DNA from: Pseudoalteromonas sp. H105
GTDB taxonomy: Bacteria > Pseudomonadota > Gammaproteobacteria > Enterobacterales > Alteromonadaceae
NCBI RefSeq assembly: GCF_001469215.1
Contig: NZ_LOFH01000013.1
Span: 1 to 64,000, forward strand
DNA: 64,000 bases
Reading direction: 5' to 3'
A model generated the notes under the pieces. The model ran no database searches and was not told the origin of the DNA. It worked only from the letters and a program-made list of their open reading frames with translations. Shown here one piece after another: positions 1 through 9,959 of the stretch (its first letter is position 1; each line of letters begins with the position of its first letter). Made by a program: the position numbers and the translations under genes.

Positions 1-308
<308 letters not shown>

Positions 309-440
309 TACAACGCCAAACGCGTTTTATGTGACTGTTTAAGCGCAGAAGTTAATAGACTAAAGTAGATTACAGAAAACTTTATTATCAGATATTCCAA
401 ATTTTAGTTAGTGCGTAGCGATACGGACTGACACCAAATT

Positions 441-560
441 TGCTTGGTGACAATAGCGTTTTGGACCCACCTGACCCCATGCCGAACTCAGTAGTGAAAC
501 GAAACAGCGCCGATGATAGTGTAGCATTTGTTATGTGAAAGTAGGTCATCGCCAGGCTCC
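441..560 (+). rRNA. 5S ribosomal RNA
   Basis: A 120-base gene beginning TGCTTGGTGACAATAGCG and ending CGCCAGGCTCC, so its ends can pair. It carries the conserved loop sequence CCCCATGCCGAACTCAG near 475-491 and GTGAAACG just after. It lies 132 bases after the 23S end and is followed within ten bases by a strong intrinsic terminator, so it is the last functional gene of the operon. The two blocks downstream (629-759 and 828-943) are decayed relatives of it. Confidence 0.95.
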
Positions 561-569
561 AAATAAGAG

Positions 570-601
570 AAACCCGTTACAGCGATGTGACGGGTTTTTT
601 G
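570..601 (+). terminator. Intrinsic terminator of the rrn operon
   Basis: The stem AAACCCGT (570-577) pairs with ACGGGTTT (590-597) around a 12-base loop, and the stem runs into a T tract. It sits directly after the 5S gene. A near copy occurs 199 bases downstream as part of a duplicated segment. Confidence 0.9.
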
Positions 602-628
602 TTGTCTGGGATAAAGTAAATACATCAG

Positions 629-759
629 GCCACGCCCTCTTGCTGTACTCAGGAGTGAAACGACACAGCGTAAAGGTCAACGTTGGTGTCGCATCTGTTA
701 TGCGACTCTTTACTGCTGTAGGCACGAGGTCATCCTACTGCGTAGCGCACCATGGCTCC
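629..759 (+). pseudogene. Decayed 5S rRNA-like copy 1
   Basis: The block keeps recognisable 5S pieces: a GGCCACGCCC start, ACTCAGGAGTGAAACGACAC (compare ACTCAGTAGTGAAACGAAAC in the true 5S), and a GGCTCC end. The middle is scrambled and the 5' third of a 5S gene is missing. It should not yield functional 5S rRNA. Its 3' end runs into a second copy of the rrn terminator, so the gene end and terminator were duplicated together. The 80 bases at 555-634 and 754-833 differ at about three positions. Confidence 0.7.
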
Positions 760-768
760 AAATAAGAG

Positions 769-800
769 AAACCCGTTACAGCAATGTAGCGGGTTTTTTG
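769..800 (+). terminator. Duplicated rrn-type terminator
   Basis: AAACCCGT (769-776) pairs with GCGGGTTT (789-797 region, one T-G wobble) before a run of six T. It is a near-identical copy of the terminator at 570-601, inherited with the duplicated 5S 3' end. Confidence 0.8.
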
Positions 801-827
801 TTGTCTGGGATAAAGTAAATACATCAG

Positions 828-943
828 GCCACGACCCTATGTTGCACTCAGTAGTGAAACGACACAGCGTGAAGGCGAGCCCCGACCTATGATAGTGTTG
901 TATTTGTTAGTGACTCTTTACTGCTGTAGGCACTCTATTATCC
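828..943 (+). pseudogene. Decayed 5S rRNA-like copy 2
   Basis: A second 5S-derived block. It has GGCCACGACCCTATG, then ACTCAGTAGTGAAACGACAC (one change from the true 5S), then TATGATAGTGTTGTATTTGTTA (compare GATGATAGTGTAGCATTTGTTA in the 5S). It shares the insertion GACTCTTTACTGCTGTAGGCAC with copy 1, so the copies are related to each other and not only to the gene. Unlike copy 1 it has lost the terminator. From its end to about 1070 I see nothing recognisable. Confidence 0.7.
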
Positions 944-1070
944 ATCTTCAATTCGACAATATCGGTTTTTTATACTTAAAATTAAGCGATATCCGCATTG
1001 TTAATTTATGTACTATGAAGGATGTAACCGTGAGCTAATTTATAAGCGACTAGAAATTAACTCTGTTGAG

Positions 1071-1100
1071 TTTACGTGATAGACTTTCTTTTTTTATAAT
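1071..1100 (+). promoter_or_regulatory. Possible promoter for the glutaminase gene
   Basis: A perfect TATAAT at 1095-1100 lies 18 bases after TTTACG (1071-1076), a four-of-six match to the -35 consensus. Transcription would begin about ten bases before the TTG start codon at 1119, giving a very short leader. Assigned by eye only. Confidence 0.35.
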
Positions 1101-1118
1101 CATTTACGCGGGTAAACA

Positions 1119-2042
1119 TTGGCTATTTCTGATTATCAACAAGTATTAGATGAAATCACTGCAGAGATCCAGCCGCTTTTAGGTCAGGGTAAAGTTGCTG
1201 ATTATATTCCAGCTCTTGCCAAAGAGGATGCAAGTCAGTTCTCAATAGCAATTCATACCGTTGATGGCCGCACTTTTTGTGCAGGTGATTGTTCTAAGCG
1301 ATTCACTATACAGTCAGTTTCTAAAGTAATGACACTTACACTGGCGTTACAACGCTATGGTGATGAGCTGTGGCAGAGGGTTGGAAAAGAGCCTTCAGGC
1401 ACAGCCTTTAATTCGCTAACGCAGCTTGAATTTGAAAAGGGTATTCCTCGTAACCCCTTTATAAATGCGGGGGCTATTGTAACTTGTGATGCGCTATATA
1501 GCCGCTTGTCAGCACCAATGCATTCAATGTTAGAAACCTTTCGGCAATTGGCAGGCAATAAAACGATTGTCATCGATAAAAGGGTGGCAAGTTCGGAATA
1601 TGAATTCCGCCATCGAAATGCCGCTATGGCACATTTGATGAAATCATTTAATAACTTTGATAATGAAGTTGATGATGTTTTATGGGCTTATTTTAATTTT
1701 TGTGCAATTGAACTTAACTGTGTTGAACTTGCTAAAGCTTATAACTTTTTGGCAAATAAAGGAATTGATCACACCTCAGGAAAAGAGGTTTTAACGAGTT
1801 TACAAAATAAACAGCTTAATTCGTTGTTATTTACAAGTGGGCTTTATGATGCGGCTGGTGATTTTGGTTATCGTGTGGGTATGCCAGGAAAATCCGGAGT
1901 ATCAGGTACTATTTTGGCCGTTTTGCCGAATAAGTTTACAGTTGCAGTGTGCTCACCAGGTTTAAATTCATTTGGTAATTCGGTTGCTGGGATAGCAGCA
2001 CTTGAGCTGCTATCCAAAAAACTCGATTTTTCAATTTTTTAA
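1119..2042 (+). CDS. glsA: Glutaminase
   Basis: Hydrolyses glutamine to glutamate and ammonia in the cytoplasm. The 307-residue product matches the serine-type (beta-lactamase-fold) bacterial glutaminase family along its length, with the catalytic S66-x-x-K69 (IQSVSK) and the conserved IPRNPFINAGA stretch. The start is TTG: an in-frame stop lies at 1113-1115 and the next ATG would remove the catalytic serine region. The RBS is weak. It is followed after 15 bases by the convergent end of gsk, with no clear terminator between. The family is often called glsA or glsB; which E. coli paralogue it corresponds to is not decidable here. Confidence 0.93.
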   Translation: MAISDYQQVLDEITAEIQPLLGQGKVADYIPALAKEDASQFSIAIHTVDGRTFCAGDCSKRFTIQSVSKVMTLTLALQRYGDELWQRVGKEPSGTAFNSLTQLEFEKGIPRNPFINAGAIVTCDALYSRLSAPMHSMLETFRQLAGNKTIVIDKRVASSEYEFRHRNAAMAHLMKSFNNFDNEVDDVLWAYFNFCAIELNCVELAKAYNFLANKGIDHTSGKEVLTSLQNKQLNSLLFTSGLYDAAGDFGYRVGMPGKSGVSGTILAVLPNKFTVAVCSPGLNSFGNSVAGIAALELLSKKLDFSIF

Positions 2043-2057
2043 AATTGCGTGGCAGAA

Positions 2058-3362
2058 TTATTGTTCCCAATACACCTGCTCTAGGCAATCTTCTCTTTCT
2101 GGCAACCCTCGAGATAGGCGAGGTGAGTGTTGCACAAGTACTTCATAACTGGCGCGATTAGCGTATTTACTAATTTGCGCCAATGAAGAATACGTCATTG
2201 CAGGTTGTTCATGTTTTGCAGAATTGCCTACATTAAGTTTATGATAAACATTTGCTGAAAGGTCATGAAGTACAGCAGCAAGTGCGCAGTCGCCAGCACC
2301 ATTGGTATTCTTTATACTGTCTGGCCCACCCATAAACGGTGCGGTGTGGCTGTAAGCGCGAACAGGGTTTTCACAATCAGCTTTGCGCATTGCACGTGAA
2401 AATTCATAACGATTAAAGTCAGCAATAGCACCCGGTAAAAGCGGATATTCTGTTTCTCGTTTGAATTTTTCATCGACGTGGCCAGCCATAAATAGACCTC
2501 TTTCGCCTGCGGTACAAATGACTAAATCAACCCAATCAAGGGCTTTGTCGGCGGCTAAAAGAGGATCTTCAAATCCAGTAATAGCAAGGCCTTCTTCTTC
2601 GTTCATTGCAAGGATATCAACATGCTCCTTTACAAAGTTAGCCCACCATATTGGATCTTGTTCGATCAAAAATTTAGTACCGAGTGTCAGCACAACCGGT
2701 ATTCCCGCATCATTGGCGTACTTAACAGCTTGCATTGTCGCTTCTGTCATTGTTTCGCTGCCTTGAGTGCGCATTAAATATGCACTGATCACAAGTGCTG
2801 ATGAGTTCTCGATAAGGGATTTATCGATTGATTCAGGGCGCAAATGATTCATAAGCCCAGCACTAATGGCAAAAGTACGTTCACCCGTATCATCGATCAA
2901 TGTAAAGCAACGGCCAATGGGTCCATCAACTGGTTGCAAGTAATCTAGATCAACGCGGCTCGAGGTATTACATAAAAAACGGTATGCATAACTGCCTATT
3001 TTTATGTTTTCACTCATTACGCCTAATAGTACAGAGCGGTCATCAGCAAGTACAGAGTAGTTATGCATTGTATTGCCAATTGTCCCACCGGCAAACTCGT
3101 AATCGACCATATCGTTTAACTTAAGGCGATCATAGAGCGCATTGGTGATATCACTATCAATAACTTGCGACATTCCTCGGCGCAGGTGAAATTCATCGAG
3201 GAAAGCTTGATCAACTTTGGCTTCGATATCAACCACAATTTGGTCTATACCTGTGATATAGCTGCGCTGTAATCTATCACTGGCGTTAAGTTGATTCGTT
3301 AGTGGATCTTTGGCTTCCACCGGAAAATAATGTTTATGCCTGCGGCGTCCAGGAAATTTCAT
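2058..3362 (-). CDS. gsk: Inosine/guanosine kinase
   Basis: A PfkB-family (ribokinase-like) kinase that phosphorylates inosine and guanosine to the 5'-monophosphates in purine salvage. The 434-residue product has the same length as E. coli Gsk and shares long blocks with it, including the MKFPG start, AGGTIGNTMHNYSVLADD, LAMNEEE and the C-terminal SPRLSRGLPERED. The anion-hole and catalytic-base signature is NTNGAGD, about residue 355. It is divergent from tadA, with about 130 bases between the two genes. Confidence 0.95.
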   Translation of the reverse strand: MKFPGRRRHKHYFPVEAKDPLTNQLNASDRLQRSYITGIDQIVVDIEAKVDQAFLDEFHLRRGMSQVIDSDITNALYDRLKLNDMVDYEFAGGTIGNTMHNYSVLADDRSVLLGVMSENIKIGSYAYRFLCNTSSRVDLDYLQPVDGPIGRCFTLIDDTGERTFAISAGLMNHLRPESIDKSLIENSSALVISAYLMRTQGSETMTEATMQAVKYANDAGIPVVLTLGTKFLIEQDPIWWANFVKEHVDILAMNEEEGLAITGFEDPLLAADKALDWVDLVICTAGERGLFMAGHVDEKFKRETEYPLLPGAIADFNRYEFSRAMRKADCENPVRAYSHTAPFMGGPDSIKNTNGAGDCALAAVLHDLSANVYHKLNVGNSAKHEQPAMTYSSLAQISKYANRASYEVLVQHSPRLSRGLPEREDCLEQVYWEQ

Positions 3363-3494
3363 TTGCTACCCGTGTGTTGTGAGCTAAATAAAAAAAGCGG
3401 GAGATTATAGCGCAATTGGCAGTCTTTGAGCCATGGCAAAGGGGTTTTAATTTGTTTTATTTTTGTCATTAATCGGCTTATTTAGCTTTTTTAA

Positions 3495-4052
3495 ATGCTA
3501 AGTGAGTATAATAAAACAATAATTAGTAAAAGTTTGAAAAATATGTACCCACTACACAGTGATGAATATTGGATGGAAGTGGCATTGGCGTACGCCTATA
3601 AAGCGGAACAGCTAAATGAAATTCCAGTTGGGGCTGTACTTGTAAAAGATAATGTACTTGTGGCAGCAGGCTACAATCGCTCTATAACAGATAACGATCC
3701 ATCAGCTCATGCGGAGATGATTGCTATACGTGAAGGTGGAAAGACACTGCAAAATTATCGGCTAATCGATTGCACCTTGTATGTCACTTTAGAGCCTTGC
3801 TCTATGTGTGCAGGGCTCTTAGTACATAGCCGTATTAAACGTTTAGTTTTTGGTGCCGCAGATATGAAAACGGGATCAGCCGGTTCAATTATGAACCTGT
3901 TACAAGAACCAAGACTAAATCATCAAGTTGATGTGACTGCGGGTGTATTAGCAGAATCGTGTGGTCAAATAATTTCTGACTTTTTCAAACGTCGCCGACA
4001 AGAAATTAAAGCAGCAAAAAAAGCTCAGCGAGATAGCGAATCTAATCTTTAG
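3495..4052 (+). CDS. tadA: tRNA-specific adenosine deaminase
   Basis: Converts adenosine 34 to inosine in the tRNA-Arg(ACG) anticodon. The zinc-deaminase signatures are both present: HAE at residues 72-74, with the catalytic Glu, and PCSMC at 101-105. The C-terminal DFFKRRRQEIKAAKKAQ matches the family. The frame opens at 3495, but Met17 (3543, MYPLHSDEYWM) aligns better with the E. coli N-terminus; neither site has a good RBS, so the start is uncertain. The last 11 bases overlap the end of a small gene on the opposite strand. The order tadA, mltF, purL is common in gammaproteobacteria. Confidence 0.94.
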   Translation: MLSEYNKTIISKSLKNMYPLHSDEYWMEVALAYAYKAEQLNEIPVGAVLVKDNVLVAAGYNRSITDNDPSAHAEMIAIREGGKTLQNYRLIDCTLYVTLEPCSMCAGLLVHSRIKRLVFGAADMKTGSAGSIMNLLQEPRLNHQVDVTAGVLAESCGQIISDFFKRRRQEIKAAKKAQRDSESNL

Positions 4053-4212
4053 TTGTAGATGCATCATTTAATTCAGACATGACTTGCATGGCAAACATGC
4101 GACGCCGCCAAATGATTTTTTTATGTATATTGCGTATCATGATTCTACGACGAGTAGCTGTTGAAAATATAACGTTGCGTTTAAATGCGTGGGTACGCCG
4201 ACGTTTTAGCAT
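4042..4212 (-). CDS. Small, very basic protein of unknown function (56 aa)
   Basis: A reading frame too short for usual cut-offs. It starts at ATG 4212 behind a strong ribosome binding site (AGGAG, seven bases before the ATG) and ends inside the 3' end of tadA. The product begins MLKRRRTHAFKRNV, is rich in Arg and Lys up to IIWRRR, and has an acidic tail. The first ten residues resemble ribosomal protein bL34 (LKRKRSHGFR), after which the similarity fades. It might be a diverged bL34 relative, another nucleic-acid-binding peptide, or a chance basic frame. The RBS is the main argument for translation. Confidence 0.5.
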   Translation of the reverse strand: MLKRRRTHAFKRNVIFSTATRRRIMIRNIHKKIIWRRRMFAMQVMSELNDASTTKD

Positions 4213-4316
4213 GGTTTCTCCTAATATGTGAGAGTGAGAAGTGATTAATTTAACTCACATTAGTGATCATTTGATTACAAGTAAATAGTTATTTTTAACT
4301 GTGACTTATTTACTGA

Positions 4317-5753
4317 CTATGTGGGATCGTTGGTGTTTGACTTATTTGTATCATTTATAGTTGTGGGAACGGTATTTGGTTCACTTATAGGCTCAATTTT
4401 TTTCATCGCATTATTTTCATCAAGCCACACCAATGCATCATAGTAGCGGCGAATGTTGTCGACATATTTAACAGCCACATCTCCTCTAGAGTAGCCGTAT
4501 TTTGTCTTACGGTAGTAACGCTTTTTAATTAATAGTGGTAAACGCTTTTTTACATCAGCCCACTTATCTGGGCTCGCCCCTTGCTGCTGGGTAATAATAC
4601 GGGCGTCATTAACATGTCCCCAACCAATATTGTATGCAGCCAATGCAAGCCATGTTCTATCAGGTTGAGGGATACGCGCCGGAATGCGCTTTACTAATTT
4701 AGCTAAGTATTCAGCCCCCCCTTTGATATTTTGTTCTGGTTCTAGGCGGTTTGTAACACCCACTTGCTTTGCGGTTGCTCGAGTGAGCATCATGATTCCA
4801 CGCACACCTGTTGGGGATTTTGCTCTGGGGTTCCACATAGATTCTTGATAACTTAGTGCAGCCAACAAGCGCCAATCTAAGCTTCCCGCGTATTGCTCAA
4901 ACCATGGTTGATATTTGGGTAAAGTCTTTTTAATTGCTTCTATGTATGCGAGTGTATTTACATAGTTAAATTGACGAACATGGCCAAAATACTTTTCTTC
5001 TAGTACATACAGTTGGTTGTTTTGTTTTACCTCACCGAAAAAAGGCACAACTAACGCATAAAGTGAGTCATCATTGTCTTTTCGCATTAGCCAAGCAATC
5101 GGATCATTTCGGGTTACTGAAAAGCCAATACTTAAATTTGGGTGATATCGACGAAACAACGATAAGGTATGTGAGTCGGCTAAAGTGTAATCAATTTCAC
5201 CATCTATTACTGCTTGTAATAGCTCTTCCTCATCAAGGTCTTCGGTTTCATTCCAGTTTAAGTCGGGGTAAGTTTGCTTAACCTGCTGAAGCGCGAGCGA
5301 GTGACTACTTTTAGCCAGTACTGTCAGGTTCCCTGTTAGATCATCAAAATCGCGAGGGCGCACCCTGCCTTGTTTATACACTAATTTTTGACTAATGGTT
5401 CGATACGTTGGGCCAAACCGATAATATTGAGAGCGCATTGAATCGTAAGTTAAACCGGACGCAATAATATCTAAATCACCGCTGTCTAATCGGGAGAACA
5501 TATCAGTCAGGTTAAAAAATGGCACCATTTCTAACTCAACACCAAGATGTTCGGCAAACGCTTGTGCTAGCTCATATTCAAAGCCTTGCTCTCCCTGGAC
5601 AGCCTGATAGTAATTACTTGCACCGGCTAAAGTACCGACTCGTATTTTGTTTTGCGTTTTTATTTGGCTAAGCTGAGATTGCTGTTGCTGCATGTCACAG
5701 GCGCACAAAAGCATAACTAACGTAATAATTGTTATTAGCTTTTGTCTAATCAT
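4317..5753 (-). CDS. mltF: Membrane-bound lytic murein transglycosylase F
   Basis: Cleaves the MurNAc-GlcNAc glycan bond of peptidoglycan with formation of 1,6-anhydroMurNAc, from the inner face of the outer membrane. The start is set at ATG 5753, preceded by AAAGGGG. It gives a lipoprotein signal ending in the lipobox LCAC (Cys19). Then come a periplasmic substrate-binding-like domain (about residues 35-260) and a C-terminal SLT domain with catalytic Glu304 in QESMWNPRAKSPTGVRG. The 478-residue length fits the family. The Asn/Thr-rich tail is unconserved. A longer frame starting at 5801 would bury the signal sequence and is not used. Confidence 0.95.
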   Translation of the reverse strand: MIRQKLITIITLVMLLCACDMQQQQSQLSQIKTQNKIRVGTLAGASNYYQAVQGEQGFEYELAQAFAEHLGVELEMVPFFNLTDMFSRLDSGDLDIIASGLTYDSMRSQYYRFGPTYRTISQKLVYKQGRVRPRDFDDLTGNLTVLAKSSHSLALQQVKQTYPDLNWNETEDLDEEELLQAVIDGEIDYTLADSHTLSLFRRYHPNLSIGFSVTRNDPIAWLMRKDNDDSLYALVVPFFGEVKQNNQLYVLEEKYFGHVRQFNYVNTLAYIEAIKKTLPKYQPWFEQYAGSLDWRLLAALSYQESMWNPRAKSPTGVRGIMMLTRATAKQVGVTNRLEPEQNIKGGAEYLAKLVKRIPARIPQPDRTWLALAAYNIGWGHVNDARIITQQQGASPDKWADVKKRLPLLIKKRYYRKTKYGYSRGDVAVKYVDNIRRYYDALVWLDENNAMKKIEPISEPNTVPTTINDTNKSNTNDPT

Positions 5754-5895
5754 AGTATGCCCCTTTAGTACCCTATAACTCTTATACCAAAACTTTAACA
5801 TCGCGTCACTTGTCGATTAGTTTCAGGGAAGATTTTATTTATGCGGGATTACAATTAGCTGCTTCATTTAAACAATTTTAATTCCGCCCAAATCC

Positions 5896-5924
5896 TGTAT
5901 TTCCGACTGACTTGAGTATATAAT
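5896..5924 (+). promoter_or_regulatory. Possible purL promoter
   Basis: A perfect TATAAT at 5919-5924 lies 17 bases after TGTATT (5896-5901), a weak -35. It is about 36 bases upstream of the purL start. I saw no convincing PurR operator nearby. Confidence 0.35.
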
Positions 5925-5959
5925 ATGCGCCTAAAATATCGTTCAATCCCTAACCCCGG

Positions 5960-8900
5960 ATGAAAATACCTATGTTGATCCTTCGTGGTGCACCAGCACT
6001 TTCCGATTTTAGAGTTCAGAAAATTTTAGCCCGTTGCCAACAGGCGCAACTTCCAGTCACCAACGTGTACGCCGAGTATGCTCACTTTGCTGATTTAACT
6101 GCAGCGCTTTCAAGTGATGAGCAAACTAAGCTTGAGAAGCTACTTACCTACGGCCCAACGATCGCAGAACATGCACCAGCAGGCACTTTGGTGTTAGTAA
6201 CGCCGCGCCCTGGCACTATCTCGCCATGGGCTTCAAAAGCAACGGATATTGCGCACAACTGTGGTTTAACGCAAGTTCACCGTGTAGAGCGTGGTATTGC
6301 TTATTACGTTGAAGGTGATTTGAACGCTGAGCAAGTTAGTCAGGTTGCAGCACTGCTGCACGACCGTATGACAGAAGCGACGCACAGCTCGCTTGATGAT
6401 GCTGCACAGTTATTTCGCACTGATGCTCCAAGTGAAATGTCATCAGTTGACATTTTAGGCGGTGGTCGTGAAGCACTTGCAAATGCGAACGTGGAGCAAG
6501 GTTTTGCATTAGCAGATGACGAAATTGACTACTTGGTAGAAAACTTCCAAAAGTTAGGGCGTAACCCGAACGACATCGAATTATTTATGTTTGCACAAGC
6601 AAACTCAGAGCATTGTCGTCATAAAATATTTAATGCTGATTGGACAATTGATGGTATAGAACAGCCTAAATCATTGTTCAAAATGATCAAAAATACCTAC
6701 GAGAAAAACCCTGAGAATGTATTGTCTGCGTATAAAGATAACGCAGCAGTAATGACGGGCTCTAAAGCAGGCCGTTTCTTCCCTAATGCTGAAGGCGAAT
6801 ACGCTTACCATCAAGAAAATATTGAAATCTTGATGAAGGTTGAAACGCATAACCACCCAACAGCCATTGCGCCGTTTTCTGGAGCAGCAACCGGTTCTGG
6901 TGGTGAAATTCGTGATGAAGGTGCCACAGGACGAGGCTCTAAGCCTAAAGCAGGTTTAGTCGGCTTTACTGTGTCTAACTTGCGTATTCCAGGTTATGAG
7001 CAACCTTGGGAAAGTGATTTTGGTAAACCAGCTCGCATTGTTAATGCCCTTGATATTATGACTGAAGGCCCGTTAGGTGGTGCAGCATTTAATAATGAGT
7101 TTGGTCGTCCAAACTTAGTTGGTTATTTCCGTACTTATGAAGAACAAGTCACCAGCCACAATGGTTTTGAAGTACGTGGTTACCATAAGCCAATTATGCT
7201 TGCCGGTGGTTTAGGTAATATTCGTACCGACCATGTGCAAAAAGGGGATATTCCAGTTGGCGCTAAGTTAATCGCTTTAGGTGGCCCTGCAATGAACATT
7301 GGTTTAGGTGGCGGCGCCGCTTCATCAATGGCCTCAGGTCAATCTAACGAAGACTTAGACTTTGCTTCAGTACAACGTGAAAACCCTGAAATGGAACGTC
7401 GTTGCCAAGAAGTTATCGATAAGTGCTGGCAACTAGGTGATGCTAACCCAATTGCGTTTATTCACGATGTGGGTGCTGGCGGTTTATCAAATGCATTCCC
7501 TGAGCTTGTCAATGATGGTGGACGTGGTGGTAAGTTCCAACTACGTGATATTCCAAATGATGAGCCAGGCATGGCACCACACGAAATTTGGTGTAATGAA
7601 TCACAAGAGCGTTATGTACTTGCTGTAGCAGTTGAAGATTTTGACCGTTTTGAAGCGATTTGTAAGCGGGAACGTGCGCAGTACGCTGTAATCGGTGAAG
7701 CGACAGAAGAGCGTCACTTAACGGTTGCTGATAGTCATTTTGATAACAGCCCAGTTGATTTACCACTTGATGTATTACTAGGTAAAGCGCCTAAAATGCA
7801 CCGTGAAGCAAATACACAAAAAGCTGTGAGCGAAGCGCTTGATACTAGTAATATTGACGTAGCTGAAGCGGCAACTCGTTTATTACGTTTGCCAACCATT
7901 GCAGAAAAAACCTTCTTAATCACCATAGGTGACCGCTCGGTAACAGGTCTTGTTGCCCGCGACCAAATGGTTGGCCCTTGGCAGGTGCCAGTTGCTAACT
8001 GTGCCGTTACAGCAGCAACTTATGATACTTACCACGGTGAAGCAATGTCGCTTGGTGAGCGTACACCTGCAGCACTTCTTAACTATGGCGCATCAGCACG
8101 CTTAGCTGTGGCTGAGTCATTAACGAATATTGCGTGTGCCAATATTGGTGGTCTCGAAAACATTAAGTTATCGGCAAACTGGATGGCCGCAGCGGGTCAC
8201 CCTGGTGAAGATGCGGGCCTTTATGAAGCAGTTAAAGCAGTAGGCGAAGAGCTTTGCCCAGCGCTGGGCTTAACTATTCCAGTGGGTAAAGATTCAATGT
8301 CGATGAAAACTCAGTGGGATGAAAATGGCGAGCAAAAATCAGTTACTGCGCCGTTATCATTAATTATCACTGCATTTGGTCGTGTTGATGATGTACGTAA
8401 AACTGTCACTCCACAGCTACGTACAGACAAAGGTGAAACATCACTTATTTTAGTTGACTTAGGTGCTGGCAAAAACCGTATGGGTGCATCAAGCTTAGCG
8501 CAAGTTTATAAGCAGCTTGGTGATGTAACCCCAGATGTTGATAGCCCTGAGTTATTAAAAGGCTTCTATAATGCAATGCAGGCGCTTGTCGCTGATAATA
8601 AGCTACTTGCTTATCATGACCGTTCAGACGGTGGTTTATTTACTACAGTAGCTGAAATGGCGTTTGCTGGTCACACGGGTGTAACTATTGACCTTGATGG
8701 TTTATCAGGTTCAGACATCGAAGCACTTTACAACGAAGAGCTCGGTGCTGTTATCCAAGTTGCTAATAGCGACTTAGCAACAGTGAATGCGGTATTTGCT
8801 GAGCACGGTATTGCTGCTATTAGCCATGAAATTGGTACACTAAATAACGATGATGCTGTGGTATTTAACCGTGCAGGTAATGCTGTACTGAATAATACAC

Positions 8901-9856
8901 GCACTGAACTTCGTACTATTTGGGCCGAAACAACGTATCAAATGCAAGCACGTCGTGATAATCCTGACTGTGCTAAGCAAGAGTTTGATGCAAAGTTTGA
9001 TGCGAAAGACCCCGGTCTTAACGTTAAACTCAACTTTGACTTAAATGAAGATGTCGCTGCACCTTACATTGCTACAGGCGCTAAGCCTAAAATGGCTATC
9101 TTGCGTGAGCAAGGTGTTAACTCGCACCTAGAAATGGCTGCGGCGTTTAACCGTGCAGGTTTTGCTGCGGTTGATGTTCACATGAGCGATATTCTTGAAG
9201 GACGCTTAAGCCTTGAGGAATTTAAAGGTTTAGTGGCGTGTGGTGGTTTCTCTTACGGTGACGTATTAGGTGCGGGTGAAGGTTGGGCTAAGTCAATCTT
9301 ATTTAATGATATGGCTCGTGACCAATTCCAAAGTTTCTTTGAGCGTCAAGATTCCTTTAGTTTAGGTGTCTGTAACGGTTGTCAGATGTTATCAACATTA
9401 AAAGAGTTGATCCCTGGTACCGAGCATTGGCCACGTTTTGTGACCAATAAATCAGAGCGCTTTGAAGCACGCTTTAGCTTAGTAGAAGTACAAGAGAGTC
9501 CATCTGTATTCTTCAAAGGCATGGCGGGTTCTCGTATGCCAATCGCGGTTTCTCATGGTGAAGGTCATGCAGAGTTTGCCAACGACGCAGCTGTTAAAGC
9601 AGCACTTGATTCAGGCACTGTCGCAGTTAAGTTTGTTGATAACCACGGTAACCCAACAACGCAATACCCTAATAACCCGAATGGTTCGCCTGAAGGTATT
9701 ACCGGTATTACATCAGCGGACGGTCGTGCAACAGTGATGATGCCACACCCTGAACGTGTATTCCGTGCAGTTGCTAACTCTTGGCACCCAGATGAGTGGA
9801 AAGAGGATAGCCCATGGATGCGTATGTTTAGAAATGCGCGTAAAAATGTAGGTTAA
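5960..9856 (+). CDS. purL: Phosphoribosylformylglycinamidine synthase
   Basis: Fourth step of de novo purine synthesis: FGAR, glutamine and ATP give FGAM. The 1298-residue product is the large single-chain PurL of gammaproteobacteria, with near-continuous similarity to the E. coli enzyme. It has the N-terminal PurS-like part, two AIRS-like halves (e.g. [22 protein letters not shown]) and a C-terminal class I glutamine amidotransferase with triad C1138 (VCNGCQM), H1263 and E1265 (MPHPERV). Met1 or Met5 could be the start; there is no strong RBS. It is monocistronic, with a strong terminator 45 bases downstream. Confidence 0.97.
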   Translation: MKIPMLILRGAPALSDFRVQKILARCQQAQLPVTNVYAEYAHFADLTAALSSDEQTKLEKLLTYGPTIAEHAPAGTLVLVTPRPGTISPWASKATDIAHNCGLTQVHRVERGIAYYVEGDLNAEQVSQVAALLHDRMTEATHSSLDDAAQLFRTDAPSEMSSVDILGGGREALANANVEQGFALADDEIDYLVENFQKLGRNPNDIELFMFAQANSEHCRHKIFNADWTIDGIEQPKSLFKMIKNTYEKNPENVLSAYKDNAAVMTGSKAGRFFPNAEGEYAYHQENIEILMKVETHNHPTAIAPFSGAATGSGGEIRDEGATGRGSKPKAGLVGFTVSNLRIPGYEQPWESDFGKPARIVNALDIMTEGPLGGAAFNNEFGRPNLVGYFRTYEEQVTSHNGFEVRGYHKPIMLAGGLGNIRTDHVQKGDIPVGAKLIALGGPAMNIGLGGGAASSMASGQSNEDLDFASVQRENPEMERRCQEVIDKCWQLGDANPIAFIHDVGAGGLSNAFPELVNDGGRGGKFQLRDIPNDEPGMAPHEIWCNESQERYVLAVAVEDFDRFEAICKRERAQYAVIGEATEERHLTVADSHFDNSPVDLPLDVLLGKAPKMHREANTQKAVSEALDTSNIDVAEAATRLLRLPTIAEKTFLITIGDRSVTGLVARDQMVGPWQVPVANCAVTAATYDTYHGEAMSLGERTPAALLNYGASARLAVAESLTNIACANIGGLENIKLSANWMAAAGHPGEDAGLYEAVKAVGEELCPALGLTIPVGKDSMSMKTQWDENGEQKSVTAPLSLIITAFGRVDDVRKTVTPQLRTDKGETSLILVDLGAGKNRMGASSLAQVYKQLGDVTPDVDSPELLKGFYNAMQALVADNKLLAYHDRSDGGLFTTVAEMAFAGHTGVTIDLDGLSGSDIEALYNEELGAVIQVANSDLATVNAVFAEHGIAAISHEIGTLNNDDAVVFNRAGNAVLNNTRTELRTIWAETTYQMQARRDNPDCAKQEFDAKFDAKDPGLNVKLNFDLNEDVAAPYIATGAKPKMAILREQGVNSHLEMAAAFNRAGFAAVDVHMSDILEGRLSLEEFKGLVACGGFSYGDVLGAGEGWAKSILFNDMARDQFQSFFERQDSFSLGVCNGCQMLSTLKELIPGTEHWPRFVTNKSERFEARFSLVEVQESPSVFFKGMAGSRMPIAVSHGEGHAEFANDAAVKAALDSGTVAVKFVDNHGNPTTQYPNNPNGSPEGITGITSADGRATVMMPHPERVFRAVANSWHPDEWKEDSPWMRMFRNARKNVG

Positions 9857-9900
9857 GCTACATTTATACACACTAGATTCAGAATCTAGTTGTAAAATTA

Positions 9901-9926
9901 AAGGCTGCATTGTGCAGCCTTTTTTG
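9901..9926 (+). terminator. purL intrinsic terminator
   Basis: AAGGCTGCA pairs with TGCAGCCTT across a two-base loop and is followed by a T run. It separates purL from ydbH, which argues against any ydbH start upstream of it. Confidence 0.9.
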
Positions 9927-9959
9927 TCTTCACTGGTCAAGGTTCAAATTAAGGATAGT

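Noticed and set aside
535..765. Reading frame across the 5S gene end and the first decayed copy
   Set aside because: It crosses rRNA and a terminator; the translation has no recognisable features and its repeats follow the RNA duplication.
555..833. Possible CRISPR or MITE from the 199-base-offset repeat
   Set aside because: The repeat units are 5S-derived and carry the rrn terminator; there are only two near-identical segments and no spacers or terminal inverted repeats.
4241..4258. CRP-like palindrome GTGA...TCAC upstream of the small basic gene
   Set aside because: The spacing is ten bases between the arms, whereas a CRP site needs six.
5857..5960. PurR operator upstream of purL
   Set aside because: No ACGCAAACG-type palindrome is visible.
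9555..9737. Small frames inside purL, argG, glsA and other long genes
   Set aside because: They are out-of-frame shadows in genes with strong family matches and have no RBS.
9912..9959. Upstream start for ydbH at ATG 9912
   Set aside because: It lies inside the purL terminator hairpin; ATG 9960 has a proper RBS and begins the transmembrane segment.
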